From Dendrolimus kikuchii (lineage: Eukaryota; Arthropoda; Insecta; Lepidoptera; Lasiocampidae), in contig CM034402.1 in the NCBI GenBank assembly GCA_019925095.2, positions 4,909,501 to 4,973,500 on the forward strand: a DNA stretch of 64,000 nt. The letters are read 5' to 3'. Under the pieces are notes generated by a model, which saw only the letters and a list, made by a program, of their open reading frames with translations, did not search any database and was not told the origin of the DNA. Every line of letters starts with the position of its first letter. Position 1 is the stretch's first letter. Below are positions 1 to 11,306 of the stretch, piece by piece. A program made the position numbers and the translations under genes.

Positions 1-1107
1 ATAATGAATCTAATGCATTTTTTAAATTTAAATGTACACCTAAACAAACAAACTATAGATATATAAAAATAACTAAGGCTAATTATACAAAAAATTCAGC
101 TGAATAATATTATAAAGACCCTCCATTTTTTTATATTAGTTAAAATGCTACTTTTAACAGATCCGTGTACTTCTCGTTAGCTGCTTGGTGCAATATAAAT
201 ATTCCATATTACAGTACAATTTGAGACATATCAGACCGTTCCACGCAACAATGTGCCAGTTGCAAATGACAATGTTTAGTATGGTGTTTTCGTTCTCTTA
301 CTACCATTTCATCACTCACTATCGCTTGGTCATTCATCCTCATCCTTCAGCCCCTTTGCTTATGTACGGATTGTTACGTAGAAGTTCTCAAGATTTTTTT
401 CCTTGCACACTAAGGATTTGAGATGAGCTAAGATTTTCCCACGGCATTACGAAATGAGGTTCTTCAATAAAGTTGCCATAAAATTCCTTCAAAGATGACA
501 GCATTTATAAAAGCACTAGTGTTGTAAATGTCCATATGCGACGGTAATCACTTCGCATTAGGTGGATTTAGTACTTCTTTGAGTTACGTTCTTTTAATGA
601 GCAGTTATCATTTGTAAGATTCTTTAGCCGTACTTTACCCAGTACCTGCAACATTAGGCATGTCTTTTCTTAGTCTTATTTTTACCCGAACGCTTTAGTA
701 CTTACAACACAGACTACACTGTTGTCGGTTATTAGAACCACTTGTGCTCCCAACGTCTCTAATGATTCTAGTTTAATTGAGTTCCCAATTGAATCGGTTT
801 TGGATTGCAGCTAGTTGCTATTGAAGTGCGGAGTAATTACGTTTGAGGTTTTGGATCTAACTGTCTTTAAGTTATTGCTTTGAATAGTTCAATTATTGGA
901 TGGGTTTCCGGCCCACATCAAGGCATGTCATGATCTATTGGTTCTGTGTCATATCCAAGATTTATATAAACTTGAGACTCGGTAAACTTGTGCATTTACG
1001 TTGATTGATCAGGTATTAAAATTAGCACGAGTATAATTTATGACATATTTTATACACGCATTGAAATCGGCGAGTATCTAACAAGGCAAAACATTAGTAC
1101 CTGATTA
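1..1107. other. Unassigned AT-rich sequence
   Basis: I see no gene, RNA or recognisable repeat here. Short open frames on both strands have no family features. Part of it may be the decayed upstream portion of the Jockey-type remnant that follows. Confidence 0.5.
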
Positions 1108-1404
1108 TTTTTTTAGTTCAATTATTTAAACAAGTCCTGATGCCAGTCTGGACCTATGGTGTACAGTTGTAGGGCTGTACTAAACCAAGTAATGTAGAAA
1201 TCATACAACGCTTTCAAAATAAAAACGCTCCATCGGAACCTGAAAGTGGAGTTTGTCACCAGCAGTATTAGGAAGTACGCGGTAGCCCACGAGCATTGGC
1301 TTCATCATTACGTAAATGTTGAGGCGATCCAACTCCTCGACAACATGGACATAACGAGAAGGCGCAAAAGGACAAAACCATTTGAACTAGTGCTATAAAC
1401 AAAA
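1108..1404 (+). pseudogene. Jockey-type LINE reverse transcriptase C-terminal remnant
   Basis: Plus-strand translation gives VLMPVWTYGVQL, a stop in place of the expected Trp, then SNVEIIQRFQNK. In another frame it ends LLDNMDITRRRKRTKPFELV. These match the C-terminal pattern of Jockey-clade non-LTR polymerases: a P-W-TYG-QLWG block, an IIQRFQ block, and a terminal LLDN...TRRLKR...P segment. The in-frame stop and at least one frameshift show it is dead. No upstream polymerase domain is visible, so it is 5'-truncated or decayed. Clade assignment is from remembered motif style. Confidence 0.6.
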
Positions 1405-1941
1405 CAAAAGTGTAGTGTAATGTGCTAGCTATTAATAAAGAACACAGGAACAAAGTGTCTTCGCCTTAATAGAGACAATAAGAAAAATGTTAATGGACAC
1501 TTTCTTAGTAGGAATATCTTTAGTTAATTTAGGTAATATTTTAATTACTTATTAATCTTTTTAGATTAGATGGTAATATTAATGAGGTATTTCTTCTTAA
1601 ATACCTTATTTACAAAAAAAAAATTTAATTAAACAATAACATATATGATTTGTACACATTTATGTCTAGAAACCTTGAAGGGATTCGACTAAGATGCTAA
1701 GAACTGTCTAAGCTATTTTGAGTTCGTGAATAATTTTATTTGTTAATCAACAAAGATGTGTCATATAGTTTTTCAAATAAAATTTCTACTATGAAACCCT
1801 GTTTATAAAATCTCATTTTTTTATTTTATTCCCTGTCGCACTACAAAATGCTGCACGTTTTGATATTTAGATGTTTAAAATAATTCTTTTGAGATTCTTA
1901 GTACACGAGTAACTAAAATATTTCTTTATTTATCGACTTAA

Positions 1942-2150
1942 TCTTAATATATATAAATCTCGTGTCACAATGTTTGTCCTCAATGGACTCCTAAACTACT
2001 TGACCGATTTTAATCAAATTTGCACACCGTGTGCAGTTTGATCCGACTTGAAAGATAGGATAGTTTTCATTTGGATCCGGTAGGTGGCGCTGGAATCGGG
2101 TTCTAAATTTTATTTCTTCAGGGCAGAACAACGTCTGCCCGGGCAGCTAG
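1942..2150 (+). mobile_element. Non-autonomous Helitron, family Hel-A, short form
   Basis: Starts TC, ends CTAG followed by T, and has a 7-bp 3' hairpin (GGGCAGA/TCTGCCC) just before the end, which are the hallmarks of Helitrons. The core TAGGTGGCGCTGG is shared with copies at 3.2, 4.9, 18.3, 27.5, 37.4 and 44.3 kb. The copy at 37.4 kb is the same short subtype and shares the segment CACACCGTGTGCA. No coding capacity. Confidence 0.75.
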
Positions 2151-2261
2151 TTTATAAATAAGTTTTAATCAATTCAACTTATCTATAAGTATATACTTTT
2201 TGCTAAAACTACTATGTCGTCTAATAAATATATCCACATTACAATGAACATATTTTAGATA

Positions 2262-2419
2262 CGTGATGTCAGGAGCTTTAAGAACAGACGAGCGTGCATG
2301 ACAAGAGTTTTGAATGTCAAAGAAGCAAGTGAGGTGTGTAAGAATAAGCCTAAATGGCGCTCTGTTGTTCGTGCCTACCCCGCAAGGGAACTGGCGTGAA
2401 GTTATGTATGTATGTATGT
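2262..2419 (+). mobile_element. LINE-A insertion 1 (RTE-like 3' fragment)
   Basis: Contains the last part of the LINE-A polymerase reading frame, ending PARELA and stop, followed at once by the (TATG)n tail. Flanked by a 12-bp target-site duplication ATATTTTAGATA at 2250-2261 and 2420-2431. It is 5'-truncated just upstream of the GATGTCAGG segment. LINE-A codes for the C-terminus of a non-LTR reverse transcriptase with the LRWFGHVERM motif; assignment to an RTE-like clade is from that motif plus the short tandem-repeat tail. Confidence 0.9.
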
Positions 2420-2525
2420 ATATTTTAGATATATTAAATAAGCTAATAAAACGGCAATTATAATAATTGCGGTATTATATTTATTTAAAGTAGAACATTT
2501 TTTATATTCAAATCGATTACTTTCG

Positions 2526-2602
2526 TAATAAGACTACATTTTAACGCGCTTAAAACCGTTAAAATGTTGTTTTATTATGTATACTAGACGCGAAAACTTT
2601 CG
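2526..2602 (-). mobile_element. MITE J fragment (foldback arms)
   Basis: An inverted repeat around CGCGCTTAAAACCGTTAAAATG, with the TTTTCGCGTC end, matches the palindromic element seen at 14.85 kb and 18.7-19.4 kb. This copy is short and diverged. Confidence 0.55.
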
Positions 2603-3046
2603 ATTTATTTAGTTACAGTGTCGATGGCTTAATAGTTTGTGCGTTACATGACTATTACGTCACCCACAATAATAAAGTACGACAATTGTGTCCTTTGTTT
2701 AACATGGGCTTTACGGTCACGAAATATGCCACTCGATAGACGTGCAAACGTCAAAGTAAAATAAAGTAAAACGCTTGGAAATAGTATAATGAAAATGAAA
2801 ATATTTATTTCTTAAGAAACACATTCACAATTTGTAGTCAATTGCTGAAATCTTTTTTAAAGCAAAATTTACTTCTATCAGAAGATCCCGCTTTTCCATA
2901 CCTTAAATATTACATTGTATTTAAAAGTTTCTAAAATATTTTCATGCTATAGAGGACATAAATTGTATTAAAAATATTTTATTATAAATTGTATAATTGT
3001 ATTGTAAATAAAGTTAGTGTACTTAATTTTCATTAAGTACAAACAT

Positions 3047-3153
3047 TATGAATGTCAAAGAAGCAAGTGAGGTGTGTAAGAATAAGCCGAAATGGCGCTC
3101 TGTTGTTCGTGCCTACCCCGCAAGGGAACCGGCGTGAAGTTATGTATGTATGT
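3047..3153 (+). mobile_element. LINE-A insertion 2
   Basis: The shortest copy, about 100 bp of coding sequence plus the TATG tail. The flanks GTACAAACAT (about 3037) and GTACAAAACAT (about 3152) make an imperfect target-site duplication with one extra A. Confidence 0.8.
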
Positions 3154-3198
3154 ACAAAACATACTAATCATAGCAAAATATTATGTTATATCATTATA

Positions 3199-3726
3199 TC
3201 TTATATATAAAATTCTCATGTCACAATGTTCGTTCCCATACTTATATATTCTTATTAAATTTTTTATGCATATTCAGTAAGTCTGAGAATCGGCTACTCT
3301 CTATTGTTCAAACCCCTAAGTGATAAGGGGTGTCCGCCCCAATTTTTGTTTTGATAATTTTTTTTAGGATACAGCATTAAAAAATATATACAACCCTAAA
3401 TTTTCACCCCTCTACGATCAACCCCTATTTTTTATTTGTTAATTATAAACTTTAATTTTTGGACAAGATTTCTAATCTTATTTTGTCATGACTTAGAATA
3501 AGAAAAATTATATTACTTTTTAAATTCACAATTAGAACCGGTGGCGTTGAGATCGGGTTCTGGAATCCTCCTAATCACCTGGAGCGATTTTGGTGTTTTT
3601 GTTTTTGTGTGTTTGAGTGGGTACCCGGATGGTTTAGATTCGCAATTAGAACCGGTACGTGGCTCTGGGATCGGGTTGTATAATTTTATTTTTTAAAGGC
3701 AGGATAACGTCTGCCGGGGCCGCTAG
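3199..3726 (+). mobile_element. Non-autonomous Helitron, family Hel-A, long form
   Basis: Starts TC, ends CTAG-T, with the GGCAG...CTGCC hairpin upstream of the end. Two internal direct copies of the ACCGGTAGGTGGC-type core lie about 110 bp apart. The 5' half (CTCATGTCACAATG) matches the copy at 27546-28097, so these two are one subfamily. Confidence 0.75.
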
Positions 3727-3988
3727 TTGATACATAATATTGATAATGGGTGTTAAGTTCACAATTACAAATTGAAAACAGTATCGTCCATTGGATATGT
3801 GTGTAGCAGTATGTACTAAGCACTGCGTTGAAGAATGATAATCCATTCGACTCGATACAGATTAATGGTTTCAACAGAACATCTAAGATCAAATATTAAA
3901 GTAAACATTTTTAATTAACTATCTAAATTCTATTTAAAAAAATATCTTTTAATTAGAAAAAGGTTAATAATATATATATATATATATA

Positions 3989-4285
3989 ACATCAGCCCAT
4001 GAATGTCCCACATCTGGGCTCGGGCCTCCCATTATAAGTATAGGGGGAACGGACAGTATACCCGCCACGCTTGTCCTAGGTGGCTTGGCATGTGTGACAC
4101 GACAGTTATCTCGGTGTGCAGATTGCATCACGATGTTTTCCTTCACCGTTATTAGCACGTAGTAATTGTAACAATATGTACATTAGGTCAGAAAAGTGCC
4201 TAAGTGGTGCATGCGTTCAGGCCAGGATCGAACCCGCGCCCTTTGAGTAAGGGACGCGTGAGCTAGCCATTACGCTATCACGACT
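3989..4285 (-). mobile_element. tRNA-derived SINE, family T1
   Basis: Read on the minus strand it begins with a tRNA-like head: A-box-like TAGCGTAATGGCTAGC and B-box-like GGTTCGATCC near 4230. It continues with the T1 body (CATCGTGATGCAATC) and ends at an AT dinucleotide array (3969-3988). A 13-bp duplication TTAGAAAAAGGTT is at 3953-3965 and 4300-4312. About 14 bp lie between the SINE head and the outer duplication and are unexplained. Confidence 0.8.
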
Positions 4286-4369
4286 TAAAAAGATAATAGT
4301 TAGAAAAAGGTTCTAGTTCCTGAAATAACTTACAAAGCTACAAGTCCCAATATCACTCCAGTCATCGAT

Positions 4370-4551
4370 TTAAAAAAGGAAATGGAGGAAAAGCCAAAAC
4401 AAAAAAATTTCTGTTTTAAAATGTTGCAAGTCTCTCTGTATATATCCGCGTTGAGCCAGAATTTCCATTAAAGCGTTATTTACGCAGCCCTCTGCTACGT
4501 AAGCCAACCATGCTCTGATAATTTCGCAAGGAAATAGTTTTCCGTTTTTCA
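4370..4551 (-). CDS. Candidate coding exon or relic, unrecognised
   Basis: A minus-strand open segment of 60 codons follows an acceptor-like TATTTTCTAG. It includes IIRAWLAYVAEGCVNNALME and AQRGYIQRDLQHFK, which reads like a helical protein rather than translated repeat. It ends at TAA after a Phe-rich stretch that looks non-coding, so the true exon may stop earlier, but no strong splice donor is visible. Not part of any repeat seen here. No family recognised. It could be a chance open frame. Confidence 0.25.
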
Positions 4552-4865
4552 CTAGAAAATACAAACTCATTTTTAGCCAGGGTATTCTATAAACTGTTTT
4601 CAAGATTCAAGGAGCAAAAAACGAAGTGTTTTTTTGGAAATGGTTTTGGATAACTACATTAATCGTAATATATACAATTCTTTTCCCATATTTGAACGGA
4701 TTTCTCTCCAAATATTATTTTCTTTTCATCTAAATATATTTAAAAAAAAACACTTAGGAATCATTATGTAAGTCTTACGCAATAATGTATGTGCTAGTTT
4801 ACAATAGATTGTAATCTGCTGACCATGTATGTAATTTTTTTTCCTTTTTCTTTGTTGCATAATAA

Positions 4866-5322
4866 TCTATATTATATAAAAGAAAGTCGTGTTAGTTACA
4901 CTATTTATAATTCAAGAACGTCTGTACCGATTTGGCTGAAAATTGGTGGGGAGATAGCTTAGAATCAGGAGACGGACATAGGATATTTTTCATCCCGTTG
5001 AAACCGGTAGGTGGCGCTGAGATCGGGTTCTAGAATACTCTTAATCACCTGGACCGATTTTTGGACCGATTTTGGTAATTTTGTTTTTGTGTGTTTGAGT
5101 GGGTTCCCGGATAGTTTACATTCGCAATTAGAACCGGTAGATGGCGCTGAGATCGGATTCTAGAATACTCCTAATCATCTGGACCGATTTTGGTAATTTT
5201 GTTTTTGTGTGTTTGAGTGGGTGGGATGGTTTAAATACACAATTGGAACCGGTAGGTGGCGCTGGGATCAGGTCCTAGATTTTTATTTTTTAAAGCAGGA
5301 CAACATCTGCCGGCGCCGCTAG
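4866..5322 (+). mobile_element. Non-autonomous Helitron, family Hel-A
   Basis: Starts TCTATATTATATAAAAG, ends CGCCGCTAG-T with the GCAGG...CTGC hairpin. It has three tandem copies of the TAGGTGGCGCTGAGATCGG module, against two in most copies, so internal module number varies within the family. The 5' end (CGTGTTAGTTACAC) is shared with the copies at 18305 and 44328. Confidence 0.75.
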
Positions 5323-5332
5323 TCATACATAA

Positions 5333-5465
5333 TTGAAGAATTTCCTTTGAGTCAGGTTGTCTGGAAGAGATCGCTTTTAGCGATAAGGCCGCCTTTTGTT
5401 TTACCAAGTGACTATTGTCTTGATGTGCATTTTTTGTTTGGCTGAATAATAAAGTGTTGTCTATG
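5333..5465 (+). mobile_element. Retroposon H 3' end with stem-loop
   Basis: Contains GGTTGTCTGGAAGAGATCG and the inverted repeat ATCGCTTTTAGCGAT, then AATAAAGTG and a degenerate (TCTATG)n tail. Three other copies in this window share the same layout. No coding sequence remains. Confidence 0.6.
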
Positions 5466-5631
5466 TCTATATCTCTATGTCTATTTGTAATTCTGATGAA
5501 ACTTTTTAAAAACATTTCTTACAACTGCCAAAAGTACCACTGGCAATGTTTTTAACGTAGAACGTTAAAAAATATACGTTAATGAGATGGTATTGAGTTG
5601 TAATAACTCTATAACAACATATACGTATTAA

Positions 5632-6087
5632 CCAGCATTTGTCCGCGATTTTGTCTATGTTGGACAGGTAACAAAGATTACAGTTATTTTTGCTTAATAT
5701 AAAATCAAAGGGTATTTTCAGCAAAGTAATGTATTTTTTAGTATGAATATATATGAATCCATGAAATTCCCATAACAACTCGGGATAAGTAATGTCACTA
5801 AAGACATACACAACTACAATTGTTATGCTAAAGTTTTTTTGACCAATGAAATTTTCCATCAGAATCAATATTTTTTCGACCTGGCCTCTTTAAACCTCTC
5901 ACAAGACAATTCCCGTAGCATTCTCGGGATATAAAGTACCGCAGACTTTAAGTCCGGGAATTCACTATCGATCAGCGAAAACTGCATCGAAATTAGCCCA
6001 GTAGTTTTTACGTGAATCCCGAAACAGCAAACACAAAATATATAAGAACTAAAAGACTTCACTTTTACAATTTTATAATATTATAGA
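5632..6087 (-). mobile_element. Non-autonomous Helitron-like element, family Hel-E
   Basis: Read on the minus strand it starts TCTATAATATTATAAA and ends near a decayed CTAG (here CCAGCA). It contains the family block ACGTGAATCCCG...GGCCCAGTAG in inverse orientation and the CTGATCGATAG segment. Open frames of 65 and 120 aa in it are incidental. Confidence 0.55.
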
Positions 6088-6112
6088 TAGATAAGTAACA
6101 TAAAACAATAAT

Positions 6113-6330
6113 AAAATTACATACAATTGAATACAATAAAAGAAAAATTAACTTATTTGTATTGTATTCTAACTATAGTCCCTCGAGACTATAAGTAGAA
6201 TACTGAGCCTATATCACCGCCTTCTATGGGTAAGGTGCCCAGAAGGCTGGATTACGTTTCCTCGCTGGATCGCCATACTGATCCGTTGCTCGAGGTAAGT
6301 AAGCACCAGCCCTCTGACCACCTGAAGAGT
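6113..6330. repeat. Dispersed repeat K, long copy
   Basis: Carries the hairpin TATAGTCCCTCGAGACTATA (6175-6194) followed by AGTAGAATACTGAGCC. The same block recurs at about 54.7 kb and 54.85 kb. The GC-richer 3' part (CCAGAAGGCTGGATTACG) is found only here. Class unknown; possibly a retroposon 3' end. Confidence 0.5.
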
Positions 6331-6847
6331 CAACGAGTCGTTTTGATAAAAGTAACATAAAATATAATTGTTACAATATCCATAGCAAAAATGTACCTAC
6401 TGGTAGTACTCCTAGTACTTCGAATCAACATAAGTGTCGATAAGTCGTCAGCCTACTTGCTAAATTTATTTATATATTAGATTTCTTGTCAGTTGCTACA
6501 CTATAATGTTATGAGAAACAATTTAAAAGTACAATAATGAAATAAATGTTTAGCAACCTTTTACAAACAAACAGCTTAGTTCTAAAACAACAAGAAATAC
6601 ATTATGTATACACAAACAAACATTTATAAAATATCGATTGTATGGATACTATTACGCCTTTATACTTATTGTTACATTTATATAGTTGCATAGTTGTTCT
6701 AGTCATGTTTTCTTTTTAAGGTTAATAATTAATTTTGTTATGTACCCTCTTATTTCTAAACGTTACAAGCGGACATTTCCTTAATTGAATAATAATGTTA
6801 TATTTTTATTTATTCTGTTATTAGCGCCTGTTTTGTATAGAGTAGTT
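6331..6847. other. Unassigned AT-rich sequence
   Basis: No gene, RNA or repeat could be supported between repeat K and retroposon E. Confidence 0.5.
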
Positions 6848-7172
6848 GTCTATTTTTTTTATTTTTTTATTGCAGGAGTTCAGCAGACAGGCAGACGGCC
6901 TACTTGATGGAAAGCGGTTACCATCGCCTATGGACATTTGCAACACCAAAGTTGCTACAAATGCACTGCTGCTCTCTTAAGGGAGACTGGAACCTGGTCA
7001 CTAATGTCGGAACACAACTCAAGGTTGTTATGGCGACATACTTTAGACCAGGGGTGGTAGCCATCCAGTCGAGCAAATACTCTACCACCTGGCTGTGGGT
7101 TGTTTAGTCGCCTTTTACGACAGGCTGCCGGGCCGCAGGAAATTGTATTCTTTCTCCGTTCCTGCACGGATA
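6848..7172 (-). mobile_element. Retroposon E, near full length
   Basis: Sense strand is minus: it starts TTATCCGTGCAGGAACGGAG, ends CTCCTGCAATAAAAAA and poly-A, so it carries its own AATAAA signal. About 320 bp. Short frames are open on both strands (for example PGGRVFARLDGYHPWSKVC on minus), but they are not conserved with intact ends across copies, so I treat it as a non-coding SINE or the 3' end of a LINE. More than ten copies, complete or partial, are in the window. Confidence 0.75.
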
Positions 7173-7390
7173 ATGCCCGTCTATAACTTACCATAATTTT
7201 ATGTAACAATATTTATCTCTAATATAATGTGGTAATTGTGTACATTATAATTCAGAATCTTTCAATTGCATATAAATCGTATTCACTACATTTAATTGTC
7301 ATGCTGGCAGACGCGATAGATTTTTACTGTATTCAATTTATTTTATTACATGTCAATCTTTAAATATAATATTCTATATAATATCTTATA

Positions 7391-8017
7391 GCAGGGATGG
7401 AAGGTACACCGCTGATATAGAAAGAAGAGTGAATTTGGGGAATAGTGTGAATGGAGCGTTAGGTAAACTTCTAGGCGCTAAGAACCTCAGCCAGAAGGCC
7501 CAGCTCGCCGTACACAACGCGGTGCTGGTACCTACGCTCACGTATGGATGCGAGAGTTGGGTATGGAAGAGAGAGCATGAAAGTAGAGTAAACGCGGTCG
7601 AGATGCGAGTACTGCGCAAAATCTGCGGAGTGACGCTCGCGGACCGCGTTCGTAATACCGAAGTCACCCCGACAGTTGGTCTGAAAGAGACCAACGGGGT
7701 GAAGGCACGGAAAGGAATGCTCCGGTGGTTCGGGCATATGGAAAGAATGCATGATGAAAGAATGACTTTACAGATATACAATGCAAAAGTGGATGGATGC
7801 AGAAGTCGTGGAAACGATACACCTTCCATGGTAATTGATCGTGTACTAGCATTAGGTAATGTCAGGAGCCTTCAAGAACAGATAAATCGTGCATGACAAG
7901 AGTTATAAATGTCATGCTGGCAAGTGAGGTGTGTAAGAATAAGCCTAAATGGCACTCTGTTGTTCGTGCCTACCCCGCAAGGGAACTGGCGTGAAGTTAT
8001 GTATGTATGTATGTATG
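7391..8017 (+). mobile_element. LINE-A insertion 3 (longest, mutated)
   Basis: The most 5'-complete copy. It adds an upstream block (ERRVNLGNSVNGALGKLLGA) not seen in the others, then YGCESWVWKREHESRVNAVE, LRWFGHMERM and a (TATG)n tail. Frameshifts and substitutions (for example RGNDTPSM replacing the RGRPRHTF segment, and an early stop after INRA) show it is older or more damaged than its relatives. The 12-bp duplication TAATATCTTATA is at 7379-7390 and 8018-8029. Confidence 0.9.
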
Positions 8018-8029
8018 TAATATCTTATA

Positions 8030-8845
8030 TAAAATATTATCTAAAATTACCAAACAATAATATATTAAATTCTGGTCATTCATAACCCTTTTAATTAAAA
8101 TAGTTTATCGATGACTTCAATCCGCTGTCGGTTGTGTCAATTTGCTAAGTTTCTAATTCTGTAAAACCGTTAGAGGGATGGCGAGGCGTTCTAAAAATGT
8201 TTGTATAGCGTCAGTGTATGAATTGTATTAAAACAGTAAGCTTCTCTGATTATAAGTATAGTGACCAGTTGCTGTACTTTTATTACCATAAACCCTTGAG
8301 TTGTTGCAAGTATTACATTATATTTGCTTATTACGTTTAATAACCTTAAATCAAAATCTATTAGTTTGCTTTTATATGCCATATTCTAAAGGCACAGATT
8401 TTAATAAGCAAAATCGGAACCAGATTTGAACAAAATATAAAATATTATTAATATTTCCAAGAGACGTTAGCTGGATTCGATTTTCGATTCAAACTCCGAG
8501 ATCAGATTAAAAAGGTTTCAAGAGGTTTTAGAGCGGGTAGTCATTTCGTCGGATTTAGATGGATTAGGTTTTAGCTTATACGTATATTGAGATTAGTTTA
8601 AGAGGTATTTATAAGGATTTCAATATTATCTTTTAACTTAGAAGGAAGTATAGCAGTAAATTTAGAAACATATAATATTTGTAAACAGTAATTTATGTAT
8701 GTATATGTAACTCTATGTACATATATTTCTATATAAATATGTATGTGTATTTACTATTAATATATGTTAAGTATATGATTGTATATATTTTGAACTTTGC
8801 GCACTGAATACCGATCCATAATTAGAAATTTAAAATTATCTCCAG
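8030..8845. other. Unassigned AT-rich sequence
   Basis: A minus-strand open frame of 63 aa (8191-8382) and ATGTATGT-rich stretches around 8690-8780 were inspected. Neither has supporting features. Confidence 0.5.
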
Positions 8846-8966
8846 AAGGTTGTCTGGAAGAAATCGCTGTTAGCGATAAGACCGCCGATTGTACTCGTTA
8901 TATGCTTGTTAACTCATGTGTATTATTTTCTTGTGTGCAATAAAGAATATTCTATTCTTTTCTATT
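8846..8966 (+). mobile_element. Retroposon H 3' end with stem-loop
   Basis: The stem-loop ATCGCTGTTAGCGAT is followed by AATAAAG and a degenerate (ATTCT)n tail. The paired change between this copy and 5333-5465 lies in the loop, not the stem. Confidence 0.6.
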
Positions 8967-8981
8967 CTATAATACATGCAT

Positions 8982-9212
8982 ATAAAAGCAAAGAAGCTTC
9001 CGTTTTAATAATCGGCAGACAAACACACACATTGTATATTGGGTAATATACAATGGAACACTTTGGGCCGGTCTCAGAAACCCAGACCAAAGTAAATAAC
9101 AGAAAGTTCGTTTTCCGAAAATTAACATGCCAAAAATCGAACCCAGAGCCTCTGCGTTCCAGCAAGTCCGGCCGGCTAAGACTGAGCTCGCTTAACCACA
9201 GAGCCCTTCAAA
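8982..9212 (-). mobile_element. tRNA-derived SINE, family T2
   Basis: Minus-strand head GGGCTCTGTGGTTAAGCGAG resembles the A-box region of a Leu/Ser-type tRNA. A B-box-like GGTTCGATTTTTGG follows near 9130, then the T2 body (TGGGTTTCTGAGACCGGCCC) and an end in GTTTGTCTGCCGATT. Diverged relative to the copies at 43 kb and 55.6 kb. Confidence 0.7.
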
Positions 9213-10270
9213 ATTTTAAATTACATACGGTCTTATTCATATTGACTTAGAGTAAGACTGTAAGCTTCTTTAAGCTTCTTAAAGCCTTACTTCTTCTAAA
9301 GCGTTAGTGTTAATAACATTAGTTCCAAGTAGTTGCCACCTATAGATACATAGATAAGACTTCATTGCACACCAAAATAAACAACTACAAAAAAATATCC
9401 ATATTTACAATACCTTCTAGGCAATATAAACCGCGCACAGGTTTGCCGATCACTACTTACTATTATTATATATACTTATGTAAATTATATACAATAATAA
9501 ATTTATTGCAACAACTGCTTATGTAACCTTTTTTGTCAACCCTACTGACCAACGACGCGTGACATAATGAAGCTATCGGCAAACCTTCTGCGCACGTGTA
9601 GTATGTGATTAATTGGGTATTAGAATAATAAGTAGTAATTCCAGTCAAAAAAAAAATCTTAGTTGATGTGGCGGTAGAGGTGGTGCAGGGAAAAAGGGGC
9701 AATAGATAAGTAAATTCATAAGCTAATTTGAAAATTGAAATATACATAGTCAATATAACAATATATTTCAGAATAGCATCTCAGAAGGTATTTGAGGACT
9801 AATAGTGATTTCTTAGTAAATTTCTGAATGTTGTCAAGAATTTGGCCTCTCTGACAGTTAGAGAGGACCTATTATTGTACTGTTGTAATATTTGCGGGTA
9901 GTTGCGATTACTACTCGGCTCGTTTTGTCATCGCTCGGATATAAAAACGAACTGATTTAAGTCTGATCCACACGTCATCTTAGCGCTATAGGGTAGCAAA
10001 TTATTGAGTGAGAATCATAACTTATAATTAATTGTACTTTGGACCAATATTGTTTGTACAGAAGTCAAATAAAATTCTACGTGTTTTTTTATATAAATCC
10101 TGTACTAATACATTAGTTATTTGCCATTTTGCTATGAAGCAGGATAATATTATTAGTGGAATTTTTTATTATTGATGCGATATCTAGAACTTAAAATGTG
10201 AATTTATTAAAAAACTGTAAATTAAACAAGTAGGCGCGTGAGAGTAGCAATTTTGAATCGAGATTTTTTT
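9213..10270. other. Unassigned sequence
   Basis: A minus-strand open frame of 95 aa (9466-9753) and a small hairpin (CCTCTCT/AGAGAGG, 9844-9866) are present. No gene or repeat family is supported. Confidence 0.5.
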
Positions 10271-11306
10271 CTATAAAATTCATTTCAAAAGTTTTTATTC
10301 AAAATAAGTTCCACTGGAGAATACTTTTTGAAGGTCATACATGTAAGTTAAAATTTAATTTTACTTCATATTCTACGTACACCGCTTCGCAACGTGTTAA
10401 TGCTGCTTTTTTATATAAGTTTTGTACAGAAGTATGTTACGGAATTACTTTTTGAAGTATTAATGGAGTTGTGGCAAACAATACATACTCAATAAGACCA
10501 AGACACAATAAAAGGAAAGAAAAATAATGTTATAGTTATAATAATGATATGACGTACTAAAATGTTATGCTACAATATGTCTCCATAAATTCCTTAATTA
10601 ATTCTTAATTTCTCCATAAATTAATGTATCGTACTTGTATGTATAAGTTTTCTTTGCCAAAAACTTATAACACTTTAGCTCTTTGCCTAAAGTGTTATAT
10701 AATAAAAACAGGTAAACAAAAAGAACAACGATAAACAAAATGCAATATCCCATACAATATTAAAAATATCCAACATGCCAAAGGAGCTGTAAAATATTAA
10801 AATATTTCCTGAGTATTTTTGAACAACAAGGAAATAAAAAAATCGAGAAAATTAAACGTCTCAACAATCGGACGGAATTCAAGTAAGGGCGCGAACAGAC
10901 AACTTTTTTATTTTATATTTCATTTTGTTCTACAAAATTTGAAAGAATAACAGTTGAACATTTGTATTATATATTTGTATAAAGACATGTTGCTTAGGAG
11001 TTTGTTGCGCCGCTTTTTCTCCTCTAATATTAAATAAAGTAGTAATCTGTAAGATTCCATTTTGAAATAAATAGATTAATTTTTATATTGGAAACGTACT
11101 AATTATCAAGTTTGAGCAAATCTGTTTTTTGATGTTTGATTACCGAACCCCAAAAAAGCACTTTATTAATTATAATTAACAGAAATAACGCGTTGCGAAG
11201 AGGCGTACATAGAATAGAAATAAATTTAAATTTTAACTTATTTGTATGACCGTCAAAAGGTTCTCCAGTGGAACTTACTTTGAATAAATACTTTTGAATT
11301 TACCAT
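10271..11306. mobile_element. Long inverted-repeat element, about 1 kb
   Basis: The left arm (10271-10404) and right arm (about 11177-11306) are inverted copies about 130 bp long with roughly 80-85% identity by eye. Shared landmarks are AAGTTCCACTGGAGAA, GGTCATACA and CTTCGCAACG. The interior holds two small hairpins with a common loop (10642-10698) and a copy of repeat L (10981-11090). Probably a foldback or Tc1-like non-autonomous DNA transposon; terminal bases and a duplication could not be fixed. Confidence 0.5.
10981..11090 (+). mobile_element. Repeat L, retroposon 3' end
   Basis: Shares GTTGCGCCGCT...AATCTGTAAGATTCCATTT and an AAATAAAT end with 41399-41540. The closing AATAAA-like motif suggests a polyadenylated retroposon 3' end. 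Confidence 0.5.

Noticed and set aside
6955..7209. Minus-strand frame of 84 aa, with similar frames at 16265, 28915 and 39072
   Set aside because: All lie in retroposon E. They share sequence because the element recurs; starts, ends and frames are not conserved, and the opposite strand is equally open.
9053..9250. 65-aa frame, and the shared frame at 43040 and 55579
   Set aside because: Falls in SINE T2. The shared residues reflect SINE identity, not a gene.
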